A stretch of DNA of 64,000 bases from Macquaria australasica (lineage: Eukaryota; Chordata; Actinopteri; Centrarchiformes; Percichthyidae): assembly GCA_005408345.1 (NCBI GenBank), contig SEMN01000089.1, forward strand, positions 620,001 through 684,000, read 5' to 3'. The position numbers were made by a program, and so were the translations under genes. The notes beneath the pieces are model-generated. The model saw only the letters and a list, made by a program, of their open reading frames with translations, was not told the origin of the DNA and searched no databases. This document shows, piece by piece, positions 52,550 through 63,613 of the stretch (the first letter of the stretch is position 1; each line of letters starts with the position of its first letter).

Positions 52550-53130
52550 TTGGCAGAAAGAGCCAACCCTGTTATTACAGTCCATGTTCCTGATCCAGCT
52601 CCATACAAACTGTACCTCTGCATGCTGCTGTGTAATGATGTCAGCTGTACAATCAAAAAAGCTCTTTATGCATGGATATTAATGCATGTTTTGCCACAGT
52701 ATATTTCTAATGGAGCATCTCGCCATGCCCCGTGCTTATCTTTGATTAACCCATCACACAGATGAGTTTGATAATATCATTATGTTATTAGCCTCCATTT
52801 GAATACTTGCATCTGCCTGTCTTCCCGCACATACCGCCATTACTAATTATGTTCCTCTTCAGTGGCATTGTGCCAAGGTTATAAACTGAATCCCTTGCTG
52901 TGATTATGTGCTCGATGCAGGGGAACTGTTGTAATATGGGAAAAATGGCATAAAAATGCAAGGATTGAGAGGAATCTAAAGTGTGTCTGTTGCTATTCCA
53001 GCTCGCTGGCTTATTGTGTCTATGTATAAACATTTAGTTCCCATTGGGAATGTATTAGCATCTCAACAGTCAATATAATAAAGCATAATCCACAGCTATA
53101 GATAAACACAGTTTGGCCGTTTGGGGTTTC
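52550..53130. other. Candidate conserved non-coding element in the TIR intron
   Basis: Unique sequence free of recognised repeats, with a dense set of homeodomain and POU-like words: ttatgcatggatattaatgc (52667 onward), ctaattatg, tttgattaac and ctttgattaa-type sites. It has no open frame of note. Sites of this kind are common in enhancers of neural developmental genes. Conservation is not tested. Confidence 0.3.
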
Positions 53131-55236
53131 AGCATGTGTCAACAATCACTCTCCTGAGCTGCTGATAAGTAACGTGTTATTCCACATTATGCTGGATTAT
53201 TTTGAACATATTAAACATCTCACCACTCTGATAGATTTCTTATACATCTAAGTGTACATTCAGTATGTTTTAAATATATAGCAGCAAAAGTACAACCTGG
53301 CTGAACTCTAAACCAAAAGGCTTTTCCTTGGCTTTTTTATGCTACATGTCCCATATTAAACTGGAATAAACTGGTCAGTTGCGATTACCGTCTTACAATC
53401 GCCAGTGGAACACCAGTGGAGAAACACAGTTTATGCCAGCGCCATGATGTCCCCACATTGACAAAACTGTTCTCTTTTTTTAAAATGCTTTTCTGCAAAA
53501 TCTTTTGATCATACTTTGCATGTAAATATCTATGTTTAGGTTTCACCAATGATCATTTCCAGGATGACACAAGACTACTTAGAGGTACTTCTTCCCCAGA
53601 TTTTTAACGCTCTTGTCAACACACACTGATACAGATTTTCTTATCAAATCAGTAACATAGAAAGTCATTTTGGGATCACTCCACACTTTGTACTAATGGT
53701 TAATAAGGTAGTGGTAGCCATTAATACTTGGGTTGCCAGATTGTGAAAAATCCCTTTGGCTTCCTTATTAACCATTTATAAAGCCATTATTTACAACGTA
53801 TAAAGCTTTCATAAAACATGAATTATTAAATGTTTTACCATGATTTGTTAATTTCTTTTTCACTTGCATTTATCTGAAGTAAAGATTAGTCACACAGGGG
53901 TTTTTTTATTTTATTTGATTTTTGGTGTGTTTAGGCAACTAGTTAGGAGTTTACTGCATCAAAACTATTCAAACAGATTGTCAGTCCCAGAAATATATTC
54001 TCGTACACACATATATATATACACATGGTCCCACCAACCAGACGTCAGATACTTTCCGCCTGGAATCATGACGCTTCTCGTGTGTTCAAATACAGCAACA
54101 TGAAATTCAGCACAGCATCGAAAAACCATATCAGGACACAGTCTGGATAAAAGAGGCATGAGCTGTGACTTAAGGGGGGAGACAATGTGATTTTCATGAT
54201 GATCTTTTAGTCTGTTCTGTAGTGGCTTGGGAGAGTTGTAACCAAAATGTCACAACCTCTAATCTTCCTCTGAGGTGTAGCCGTTGTTCTGTTGGAAACA
54301 AAGCTGTAGTTACTGACGGTGCCAGCAGCTCAATTTGAGCAGATTTCCCAGCTGGTAAATTACAACCTCATTGCAAGTCAGTGGGTTGCTGGTCAACACC
54401 TCTAGCTGCGCAGCATAATTTAATCTAAATGCAACTTTACATTTCAAATGTTTATATGTTGTATTTGTTAAATGATACAGCGCTAACTACCAGAGTAATA
54501 CTGTGTGATATGTGTAGTTAATTCTGCTTTGCTAACTAGACTGTCATGAAATTCAGACAAGTTGGACGCTAAAGTTTGTGGCGTTCCAACACGTCTTGAT
54601 TTGATTTTCCCTTTAAACGCATTTGAGAGAAACTACAGAGAGCAGCGTAACAGTGATTTTCTGCCTCATGTAATTTAGAGTTGATTTTATTTTTATGTGG
54701 ACAGGAATCAATTATAATACATGCAACACTTTGATTGTAAAGCTTGTGAAAGCAGGAGTTTAATCTATAAAGCTATAAAGTGTTACCAGACGGCACCCGA
54801 AGAGGGCGGATTTACTTTCAGTTGAATCAATTCAAAACATAAAATCAAACTAGGGCTCATTAGCTAATTATATAGTATCTATTTATCCATTCCCGTTTGT
54901 TATATTCACGGTGAGATAAAAGAAAAAACCTGCCTGATTGGTTTAACCTAAACAAAACAGGCTCGAACCCTGCAGGGGAGTTTTACCTCCGGGGACGCAT
55001 CGGGACGAGTTGCCGCATGAGGACCAATTGCCAAACAGCAAAGAGGTTGACTTGTTATGTTGAAGGAAAAGGGCGACTTCAAATCCTGGTTTACTCTAAT
55101 CAGGGCTCCCTCATCGCGAAGCCTCGGGCAGAGCGTGACATGAAAGAAGGAGTTCATTCTCAGAGAGGAGGAGAGGAGGACAGAGACGAGATGTGGCATT
55201 TGTTTGCTTAAAGACCAGCAAGATATTATTCCCTCA

Positions 55237-55490
55237 CGCACGCACACACACACACACACACATACACACACACTATCTCTTGACTAAAAGAGAGAAACAC
55301 AAATTTTCCTCACACACACACACACACACATAAGATGGTCATAAGCTTTGAGAAGTGAAGCCCAGTTAATCCTGTCTGGCTGCTGTTGAGGAGCCACGCT
55401 GTCTTTGTCTCTGCCAAGAAAGGCTAAAAGCAGGCATTAGCTGCGCACACACACACACGCACATGCACACACACACACACACACACACAC
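55237..55490. repeat. Cluster of three (CA)n arrays
   Basis: CA runs at about 55241-55272, 55312-55331 and 55446-55490, separated by 40 and 115 bp, in the last intron about 0.75 kb before the final exon. Confidence 0.9.
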
Positions 55491-56240
55491 TTACATAAAC
55501 TCCCCTCCTCCTCCCGACACACAGGACAGGCCTGGGGAAACACTTAATGACATTCATTATGACGCAAGCAGCTGAGCTACTCATTAGGGACGTGAACACA
55601 TACTGTATTTACTGTAAACTCACATGTATTTTATCTTCAGGTGTTAAGACGCAAACATATAGGTTCACACAGGTATCTTGCTTGGCTTTGAGTGTTTATT
55701 GTCATTTTACAGTAAAACCAAGTGATCCCCTTCCTCTTGTTTTTGTCTATAATTCTGTCTAAATTATTATTAAATGCCGCGGAGGCTTTAGATGTTTCTT
55801 TAAATTAGAATATATAATAACACATCTATTTTATCTAAATTTTCTTTTCTTTTTATGTATCAATATCCTCAAGCCAAGCCGTGGAATAAATTAGTGTTAC
55901 TGTAGATTTTGGAATTCATCTGATGTTAAAAAACAAAATCACACTCTCTTCGTCTAAAGTTAATTGGATTTGGATGTTTGAAAGTTTGATGAAAGGGAGT
56001 AGTTTGGTAAGCAGTCGCTATGAGGCCAAGAGAGTTCTTCAGATAGCTGGTGTGATGTATTTCATGATATTTTCATCACCCATTAGCGCTGTGTACTTTC
56101 ATGTACAATTAAGGTTATCTAGAAAATAAATACAGTATACAAGCAAGTAGAAATAAGGCATACAGACTAGAATATGCTATTCATTTGTACTACTATTTAT
56201 GCAAAGTTATCTATCTCTCTATCTCTGTCTGTGTATTCAG

Positions 56241-56968
56241 CCTACATCGAGGATGTAGCACGCTGCGTGGACCAGAGCAAGCGCCTCATCATCGTCATGA
56301 CACCCAGCTATGTGGTGCGGAGGGGGTGGAGCATCTTTGAGCTGGAGACGAGGCTGCGCAACATGCTGGTGACCGGCGAGATCAAGGTCATCCTGATCGA
56401 GTGCGCCGAGCTGCGCGGCATCATGAACTACCAGGAAGTGGAGGCCCTCAAACACACCATCAAGATGCTGACGGTCATCAAGTGGCGCGGGCCGTCCAGC
56501 AACAAGCTCAACTCCAAGTTCTGGAAGCAGCTGCTCTACGAAATGCCCTTCAAGCGCATGGAGCCCCTGAGCATCTCCCACGAGCAGGTGCTGGACGTCA
56601 GCGAGCAGGGCCCCTTCAGCGAGCTCCAGACCGTCTCGGCCATCTCCATGGCGGCGGCCACTTCCACCGCCATGGCGACGGCACACCCGGACTTGCGCTC
56701 GACCTTCCACAACTCTTGCCACACCCAGATGAGGCAGAAACACTATTACCGTAGCTACGACTACGACCTGCCGCCCGGTGGCACGCTCCCGCCACTCTCC
56801 ACGCTAGGCAACCAGCACACCTACTGCAACATCCCCATGACGCTCATCAACGGACAGCGGCCGCAGTCCAAGTCGCCGCGCCAGCAGAGTCTGGAGGAGG
56901 CCCATGGCAACAACGCCATGCTGCCGCTGCTGCCCAGGGAGACCAGTATATCCAGCGTCATCTGGTGA
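56241..56968 (+). CDS. il1rapl1: il1rapl1 last coding exon (rest of TIR domain and full cytoplasmic tail)
   Basis: Final coding exon, with acceptor gtgtattcag, phase 1 entry, and a TGA stop at 56966. The split Thr codon is followed by YIEDVARCVDQSKRLIIVMT, the RRGWSIFELETRLRNML helix, VILIECAELRGIMNY, and TIR box 3 in NSKFWKQLLYEMPF. A tail of about 150 residues follows, with ELQTVSAISMAAATSTAMAT, the Tyr-rich HYYRSYDYD segment, NQHTYCNIPMTLINGQRP, and the C-terminus LLPRETSISSVIW. All of these are near-identical to human IL1RAPL1 as I recall it. IL1RAPL2 has a different tail and, as I recall, ends in SDIW. In mammals the tail binds NCS-1 and PSD-95, linking the receptor to exocytosis and to the postsynaptic density. 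The exon is very GC-rich (many codons end in C or G) against AT-rich flanks. An upstream in-frame ATG at 56174 is intronic and is not a start. Confidence 0.98.
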
Positions 56969-59865
56969 CAGAGACGGTGCCGGGCGGGATAGACTATGGA
57001 TCTATATGATGTCCATCACAGGGAGGACTCACCACTGGCACTTGGACCCCAAATGCACCGGAGCCAGATGGACCTGAATGGCACTAAGCTACTTGCTGCT
57101 GTTGAATTTGCACCAGGAAACACCAGGGGGAGGGGAGGGAGGACGCACTGGACACATTGGTGATGGAGGTGGTGGCAGATGTTTTTTTTTGTTTGTTTGT
57201 TTTGGTCCAAAAAGAGCTTTTATTGAAACTGAACAACAAAAAAGAAGCTTTTTTGTATGCCTGTATAAACACTCACGTAACACAAGCCAACACCTATGAT
57301 AATTTACCCAGAGAGTCAAGGAATACAGGGTCCTGTACATAACGTTTTTCTAATTCTTTGTAGCATCAGTGTTTGGGACTTGTTTCTTGTTTATGTTTTA
57401 ACATCAGTTGGGACTCTTTTTTTAAATTTCTTTTGTTTCAGTTTGTACAAAAGTGAAGCAATGGCCTGTGAGATGTTTTGGATAAACCGTTGTTACCTTT
57501 ATCTTAATTTGTTGGCTGGTGTAGTTTATAAAGCTTTTGGGGGGGTTTTCGGGGGGGGGGGGGGGTTAAAAGTCGCAGCCTTCGGGAGATGAGAACGATT
57601 TGGTTTGCTGTAAGGGAATCTGCACTCCACCAGAATATGCAAAATATGGAGTCCAGAGAGCGGAGAAAAGATGGGTTTCCCAAATCGATCATATTCCAGT
57701 GCTTTCAGAAAAGTCATATCTGTGAAGGGGGATATGAAGAATATGGTGCTAGGCTTCACATCTCTCTGTTTCTCTCACGATAACATTTACTTTAAAAAAA
57801 AAAAAAACAGCCTTGCTATTTACCTTAACAGATGATTATATCACCGAAAAAATAATTATGTGTATTATTTTATGAAAAAAGAAAAGTCTATTTTTGTAAC
57901 TGAGGGATATTTGCGTAGAGAAGTTATACCTATAGAGTAAGTTTCTGATAGAAAGATTTGGGGAAACATAGTAAAAAACAAAAAAGGTTTGTTACGTTGA
58001 ACTGCACAGCTCACGAAAATCGAAAGGTCATTCACTAAATGTTTTACTGTTATACTGCAAGAGAAAAAAAAAAGAGTTTGTTTGTGTTTTCATCATTAAA
58101 AAAAAAAGAGTTTTGACATTTCAAACGCACCACGGATTGCAGCTCAGTTGGCTTTTTATGTTCATTGATTTAACATCATTGCAGCGATTCACAGTTGATT
58201 TAACAAGGATGGAGCTACGCTACCGATGATGTCAGTACGGATGGAGGAGAGGAAAGCTTTGACATGCAGTGTCACCTGAAGCATTTACTGTACCTGGTTT
58301 CCTCTGTAGGACCAGACAAGGCTGTCCAGGGCTAAACCATTATCTCTGTTATTCATTTCCTCTCAAATGACAGCTCTGTTATCTGTCAGCTGAGTTACAC
58401 TCAGATAAATAAAATGGGGCTTTCACATCTTGGTTCTGAACGACCATAACGATGAAGAGTTTCATTCCAAAATGGGTCTGAAAAACATCTGAAACACCTC
58501 AAAACAGTTGCTGACTTCATGATGAACTTGACATGTTGTTAATGTTTAGTTATTAATAGTGAAAAATAACATTTTAGAGGATGTAATCGATTATATTTTT
58601 GACCTACTGACCAGTAGTCATCATTCTCCTCAAAACCAACAGCCTTTTAGAATGAAACCCTTCAAAATAAGATGTTATTAATGCTTAAGAGTGACAAGAA
58701 CATATTTTGAAATGAAAATGAAACCCTGGAGTATATGTAACTGTACATTATGCTACTTAGAGCAAGTTAGACCAAAGCAAGCTACAGTGAACCATTCTCA
58801 TTCACAAAACCGTCTTTTTTTTTCTCTCTGAGGGAAGCTTCCATTGCGATTGGTACAATTTCATCAAATCATACGAAAAAAGAGCTATTGTCACATACCC
58901 ACTCAGACCTGTGAAGGCGGCCTGTGTACTTACTCCTCCTGCAGCTGTGCCGTGTTATTTGTTTTTCGAGAAACTAACCTCATACTAAAACACCTGCAGC
59001 ATCTCATAGCGTAGATGTGTTTCATTTAGTGCCATAAAAATATGCAAAGTGATGAACTCGTAAACAATAAATGAACAATTGTGGTTTTTGCCCCCCCCCC
59101 CCTTATCTTCTTGCAATCTTCAGTTATTGCTTTTTGATTTTACTTTTACAGAACATTTCAGAACAGGCCTGGGCTTTTCTTTTTTTTTTCTTTTTTTTTA
59201 AATGTTTTAAAGTTTCAAAGTGTTTGCTGTAAACTGACAGATTTGCATTTTGGAGGAACAGTCCTCATGATGCGTGATCTTTCAATCAACCAATAGATTA
59301 TTAGAGCCTGGCCTGTTTTTATCCACCTCAATCAGACCTTTTCCCCTATGAAAGTAACCATTTCTGAACGGAGGAGTTTTTTGTGCTCTATGGCATTGTG
59401 TAAATATAATCAAGACAATAACGTGATTAAGATGAATGACAATCGAGCCATATTCATGAAACCAATGGTTATTATTCACAAGGCCTCTCAAAGTAGAAAT
59501 ACCGAACCAGACTGGAGGTTAACACGTAGAATCGATGAGATTTTGACAGGAGTTTTGCGTCAGTGCTCCTGCTTTGGGAGGCTGTGTCAATACAAGTGTT
59601 TGCATTTTCTAAATGGGGCGATACACATTTTTGTTTCATGATGACTTGAACATTTCTGGCGACTTGGCTTTGATGATAAAGATGACGATGATGATGAATA
59701 ACAATGACAATATATAGCACAGAATTATTCCAGGCACTTTCACGACTCTTGAGACGACGTCTCTCCTGTTTCTGATTTATTTTCTATTATGTATCTGCAA
59801 TGTTCATTAAAAGAGATACTGTTATTATTAATAAAACCACATTTACGGTAATGTGATTTCTCAGT
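56969..59865 (+). other. il1rapl1: il1rapl1 3' untranslated region (probable extent)
   Basis: The sequence turns abruptly AT-rich after the stop codon and has no conserved reading frame. It contains long T and A runs, G runs at 57539-57565, two matches to the Pumilio site UGUANAUA (57334-57341 and 59399-59406) and three AATAAA hexamers (58408, 59066, 59830). The last hexamer is followed within about 35 bp by a GT repeat and is the best-looking 3' end. The length of about 2.9 kb is an inference, since shorter isoforms ending near 58430 or 59090 are equally possible without transcript data. Confidence 0.6.
57539..57565 (+). repeat. G7 and G15 runs in the 3' UTR
   Basis: A run of seven G (57539-57545), a five-base gap (ttttc), and a run of fifteen G (57551-57565). 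In the transcript this could form an RNA G-quadruplex. Confidence 0.85.
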
Positions 59866-59886
59866 CCTGTGTGTGTGTGTGTGTGG
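59830..59886 (+). terminator. Candidate distal polyadenylation signal of il1rapl1
   Basis: A canonical AATAAA at 59830-59835 is followed about 30 bp downstream by a GT repeat ending near 59884, the GU-rich element that the cleavage machinery (CstF) needs. The candidates at 58408-58413 and 59066-59071 also have the exact hexamer but weaker downstream GT content. This is a motif reading only. Confidence 0.5.
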
Positions 59887-61438
59887 GTAGTGAGAGAGGA
59901 GTGTGTTTGTTTGCAGAAAACGCCACCTGGATCACTTTGTTTATGGAGCTGCGGCGTGGATTGCTGACGATGCCCGGATCCCTTCTCCTGGCGGGGAGCC
60001 AATGCAGCCCCAACCGCCATAACTCTGTCGTCTCCCGTAAAACCTTGAAACAACAATCAATACGTCTCCTTATTCCAATCAGAGACTGAATCAGCTGGGC
60101 CTCAATTTAGAATAAGACTAAATCAGGCAAGTCAGTGCATTGAGAAACACTTTTTAAAAAAACATGTCTTGATTGTTGTTTGACCTTAGTGCGCTTTTGG
60201 CTGCAATCACACAAACAGCTGGCACAGATCGACTCCCAGAGCAGGAAATGGATTTGTTGTTCAGTGTAAAAGATGCAGCCCTCATTTTATATGATCACGC
60301 AAACTGTGAATATATTTTAGTTTAAATTTGAACTCAAACAGCATCGGTTTATACCAAGAAACAATACCTAATACATGCAGCGGTGTACTTTAAACTGTCA
60401 GCGTGTTTCTGGAATACAACTAAAGATGTAGAGACTCAGTTGCATGTGTCTTCTGGCTTTTTCAGTGGGAACTGGTCCGTTGTAAACTACAAGCACGTTT
60501 GCTCAGTTAAACTGTCACATCTAATGTCTCTAAGAAAACAGGATCCTTTTTCTTCCAGCGTGCATGGAGGCAGATAAACAATCCTTTTCTATTTTTCCGC
60601 CTCTGCCTCAGAGCCTTCTGCCCATAGTGAAGCCATTTAATTATTTTTGCTTGCAAAGCAACCGCATTGGTGAGAAAAGGAAAAACCAAAGGCACATGGG
60701 GAAGAATCTTAAAATACTGCCAGACTGTTAATCACCCTCTGTTTGCTCTTCTTGAATGATGAGAAGTTGGGCACGTTTTGGTTGTACGATGCTATCAACC
60801 ATCAACTTACTTAACCCTTACCTGACACCTGTCATAAAAAACTTAAACCCTAAACTGCATAATTTGCTATGTTATGTTCTAATTGTCTTGTTTTGATGCT
60901 GTGTGGTGAAGCCGAATACAAAGCACCATAACTTTGGTGGGATACATAAGGATTGATACTTGAATTTAATCTTTTTCTCTCACAGACCAGCTGAAAGAAC
61001 CTGTCCATGCCGCGGCAGCCATGTGAAGAAAACGAAATCTTTTCCCACAGGTGGAAGTAGCCAAACTACATGAGTCAGACTGCTGTAGAGTTGAGCAGCT
61101 GCATCCTGCTGCGCCACGTCCTCCTATCATCTTCCCCATAGCCGTCTTGTTTTTCTGCCAATATGGCTGTAACATGAAGCTACATTCTAATCATTTGCCA
61201 TGTGAACGTAGAAAGCCGCCAAATGTTTTCATGTGAGCCGACATGTCGCCATATGGTGTGTGAAAAGGGGGAATTCCTAAACCTCTGCACCCCCCCCCCC
61301 CCCCAAATGAAATCATTTTCACTTCATTGCAGTGTCACAGCATAATCAGCCCCCTGAACAAACGCATGTGACGTGAGAGCAGATCAGGATACGAGCGTAC
61401 CTGCACATGCAAAGATGTTTTGTTTCTTCCTCTGCCTA

Positions 61439-61628
61439 CACACACACACACACACACACACACATACTTACTAGTGAAGAGTATTACTCACTCTGGCAGG
61501 TATACCATGCCCCTCCATGTCCCACAGGGCCTTGTTACTTGGAGCTCTGTGCCCTGTGCCCTGTGTGACATGTCTTCCACTCGAAGAACCAGGCCAATTG
61601 TCTGTGCATGGATAGGTGGCGGCAGAGA

Positions 61629-61665
<37 letters not shown>

Positions 61666-61766
61666 TGAGCTGAAAGCATTTGGAGAGTGGATGCAGGCAG
61701 CTGTTAACCCAGTTTTGGAGCAATTCTGAACTCACCATGGTTCAGCACGGCATAATTGCCTGTGCA

Positions 61767-61797
<31 letters not shown>
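61439..61797. repeat. CA array followed by two GT arrays
   Basis: A CA run at about 61439-61464 and GT runs at about 61631-61662 and 61769-61797. The CA and GT runs are complementary and could pair across 170-330 bp. Confidence 0.9.
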
Positions 61798-62844
61798 GAA
61801 GATGCAAGTCATGGATCACTGATCACTTACCAAGCCCTTCAATGTACTGTTACTTCCTGCAAGAGAGGCTCCATCTTTAATTATTTATTATTTTACAGTA
61901 GTATTGATGTCTGTGCGGTGAGGTTGGATATTGATTTGACTGTGGATACAGCCGGCTTATTAAAGGGTACTTCACTGCTGTTTTCATGTCTTAATTGAAC
62001 AAGTGAAATCATATTAACTTATTATAATCTGAATAAAAAGTTGCTGCATTGAATTTGAGCAGTTACACTTTCTCTCCTCCAATTAAAATACACAGAGAGA
62101 AAAGTGCCAACCTCAGGAAATTCAAAGTGAAACGCTGTCACCTGCTGGACGCACTTCAACCTGCACCTCGCAAGGCATGCTGGGAGAGAAGGACCCAATT
62201 TGAGCCATTATGGTGAAAGTGAGGTGATGGGTAGATCAGTCATTCACGATACAACTCGCACATCTTCTCTAAATTGCCCCGGTTGAAATGTTTTTGCCAT
62301 CTTAAACCTATAATTGTGATGAATGGAGGTGTGTGCGCTGCTGCTGTTACTTACAAAGCACTTTCTATGGCTCCCAAACCAGCAATGATTTTTTTTCCCC
62401 TGTAAATTTGGATTCTCTTAATAACAGACGGAGCACTGAAGGTTATGCTACGTTGTGTTCATTTGTGCCACACAGGCCTACTATATCAAATTATTAAATG
62501 AGCTAAACTAGATGGCGCTTTGCATCCTTAACTAAAGTCAAACACTCCTCGAATCCGTGCACATTTGGGGAATATGGGCTCCAAATGACTGTACTCTGTT
62601 GGGACAGTGACTACAGGATTTAGAATTAAGTCCCAGCTCAGTCTATAGTATTTCAGTCTTTTACAGATTAAGTTGGACTACTTTTCAGAACTTGAAGCTC
62701 CGCTGACATATAAACTTAGTGTAATAAGCTCGTTAATGGTGCATTCGCTTGATTTCGTTTTTTTGGTGTTTTTAAAAAAAAAAAAAAAAAGTGCGTGGTA
62801 GGGTGGGGGTCACGAAAGGTGTGTTTGCAAAGGATTGTGGGTAG

Positions 62845-62933
62845 CCTTGAGAGACTGCTGGCGTGTTTCCGTCACACTCCGGCCTCCGGCTCCTTTCGGA
62901 TTTTGTGGATTTATGGGACAAATATCTGCCCAG
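62845..62933 (+). other. Candidate first exon of an unknown downstream gene
   Basis: A short block with several CpG dinucleotides (cgtgtttccgtcacactccg and the bases after it) in otherwise CpG-poor DNA ends in an ATG at 62913 and a consensus donor CAG/gtaagc at 62933-62934. The ATG frame reads MGQISAQ and is in phase 0 at the donor. The start context is weak (T at -3), so this could equally be a non-coding first exon. No downstream exon lies in the window, so the gene cannot be named. This is an inference from base composition and one good splice site. Confidence 0.3.
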
Positions 62934-63219
62934 GTAAGCACCTGCACCATTACAATGTTTAAAACACGGGGTTTGTCCTGGCCTGGTAGTGTTGCTGGAA
63001 CATGTGACACACTGTTGACACGGTGGGGGGGGGGCAGCAGCTACAGCATGTGGCGTTTTACCAATTTCTGTTGTTAAAACACTTAATGTTCGACATGTTT
63101 TAGAAACAGACGTCTTCAGAAAGAGTCGCTGCTTGCAAATGCAGGTTTTTGACCATGATAGCACGAAGCTAGTTTTCCGTTTACTACAAGAACAGATGCT
63201 TATTCTGCGCGCTTCCCTA

Positions 63220-63310
63220 ATTAAGCCGGAAGACGCGTCAGGTGTGTGTGAACTGGGAGCGCAGACCTGACGTAACTGACGTAAACGTTTGTCGTAGCCT
63301 GACGTCAGTG
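63220..63310. promoter_or_regulatory. Candidate promoter: ETS site plus three CRE-type sites
   Basis: Within 90 bp there is an ETS-type CCGGAAG (63226-63232), two TGACGTAA sites (63268-63275 and 63277-63284) and a full palindromic CRE TGACGTCA (63300-63307), in a local CpG-rich patch. ETS plus CREB/ATF sites are typical of TATA-less CpG promoters. Direction is unknown. Confidence 0.45.
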
Positions 63311-63351
63311 CTGAAAGGTTAACGGCAGGTAAAATGGGAAACGTACAGCGT

Positions 63352-63613
63352 TTAGGGCTGCACGATTTTTGTCATTATCGATTCATCTGCGGATTATTTT
63401 CTCAATTAACTGATTAATTGTTTGAAATTAGAAAACAAACACACAGTTTCCTATAAAAGCCCGCCCTGACGTCTTCACCATTTAGTTTACTGTCACACAA
63501 GATTAAGAAAAGCAGCAAATACATTTGAGAAGCTGTAACTAGAGAAGAGTTTGGCATTTTAGTTTAATAAGCGGCTTAAACGATAAAATGCACAACTAAT
63601 TGTTTGAGCTCTA
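63352..63613 (+). mobile_element. GGGCTGCA-type dispersed fish element, near-complete copy
   Basis: It begins TTAGGGCTGCACGATTTTTG, continues with cattatcgattcatctgcgg, gccctgacgtcttca, tttagtttactgtcacacaa, gaaaagcagcaaatacattt and gagaagctgtaac, and closes with aactaattgtttgagctcta. The order of blocks is that of a common percomorph repeat. The termini are inverted (agggctgca / tgtttgagctct). No coding capacity was seen. Confidence 0.75.

Larger units (their letters stand above)
50703..56240 (+). other. il1rapl1 intron splitting the TIR domain (5.5 kb)
   Basis: Bounded by GT at 50703 and AG at 56239-56240. It holds repeat fragments at about 51063 and 52081, a stretch of unique, regulatory-looking sequence at 52550-53130, and three CA arrays within 260 bp (about 55237-55490). 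No other exon was recognised. Confidence 0.85.

Noticed and set aside
56174..56240. ATG-initiated extension upstream of the last exon, giving a 264-codon frame
   Set aside because: The first 22 codons are intron: they include the polypyrimidine tract and the acceptor. The protein match starts exactly at 56241.
56237..56743. 168-codon open frame on the minus strand across the last il1rapl1 exon
   Set aside because: It is the antisense shadow of a GC-rich, strongly codon-biased exon whose sense frame matches IL1RAPL1 throughout. The peptide is Val/His/Gly-rich and resembles nothing known.
56401..56754. 117-codon + strand frame overlapping the last il1rapl1 exon
   Set aside because: Out of frame with the clear TIR and tail sequence. 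Long only because of high GC content.
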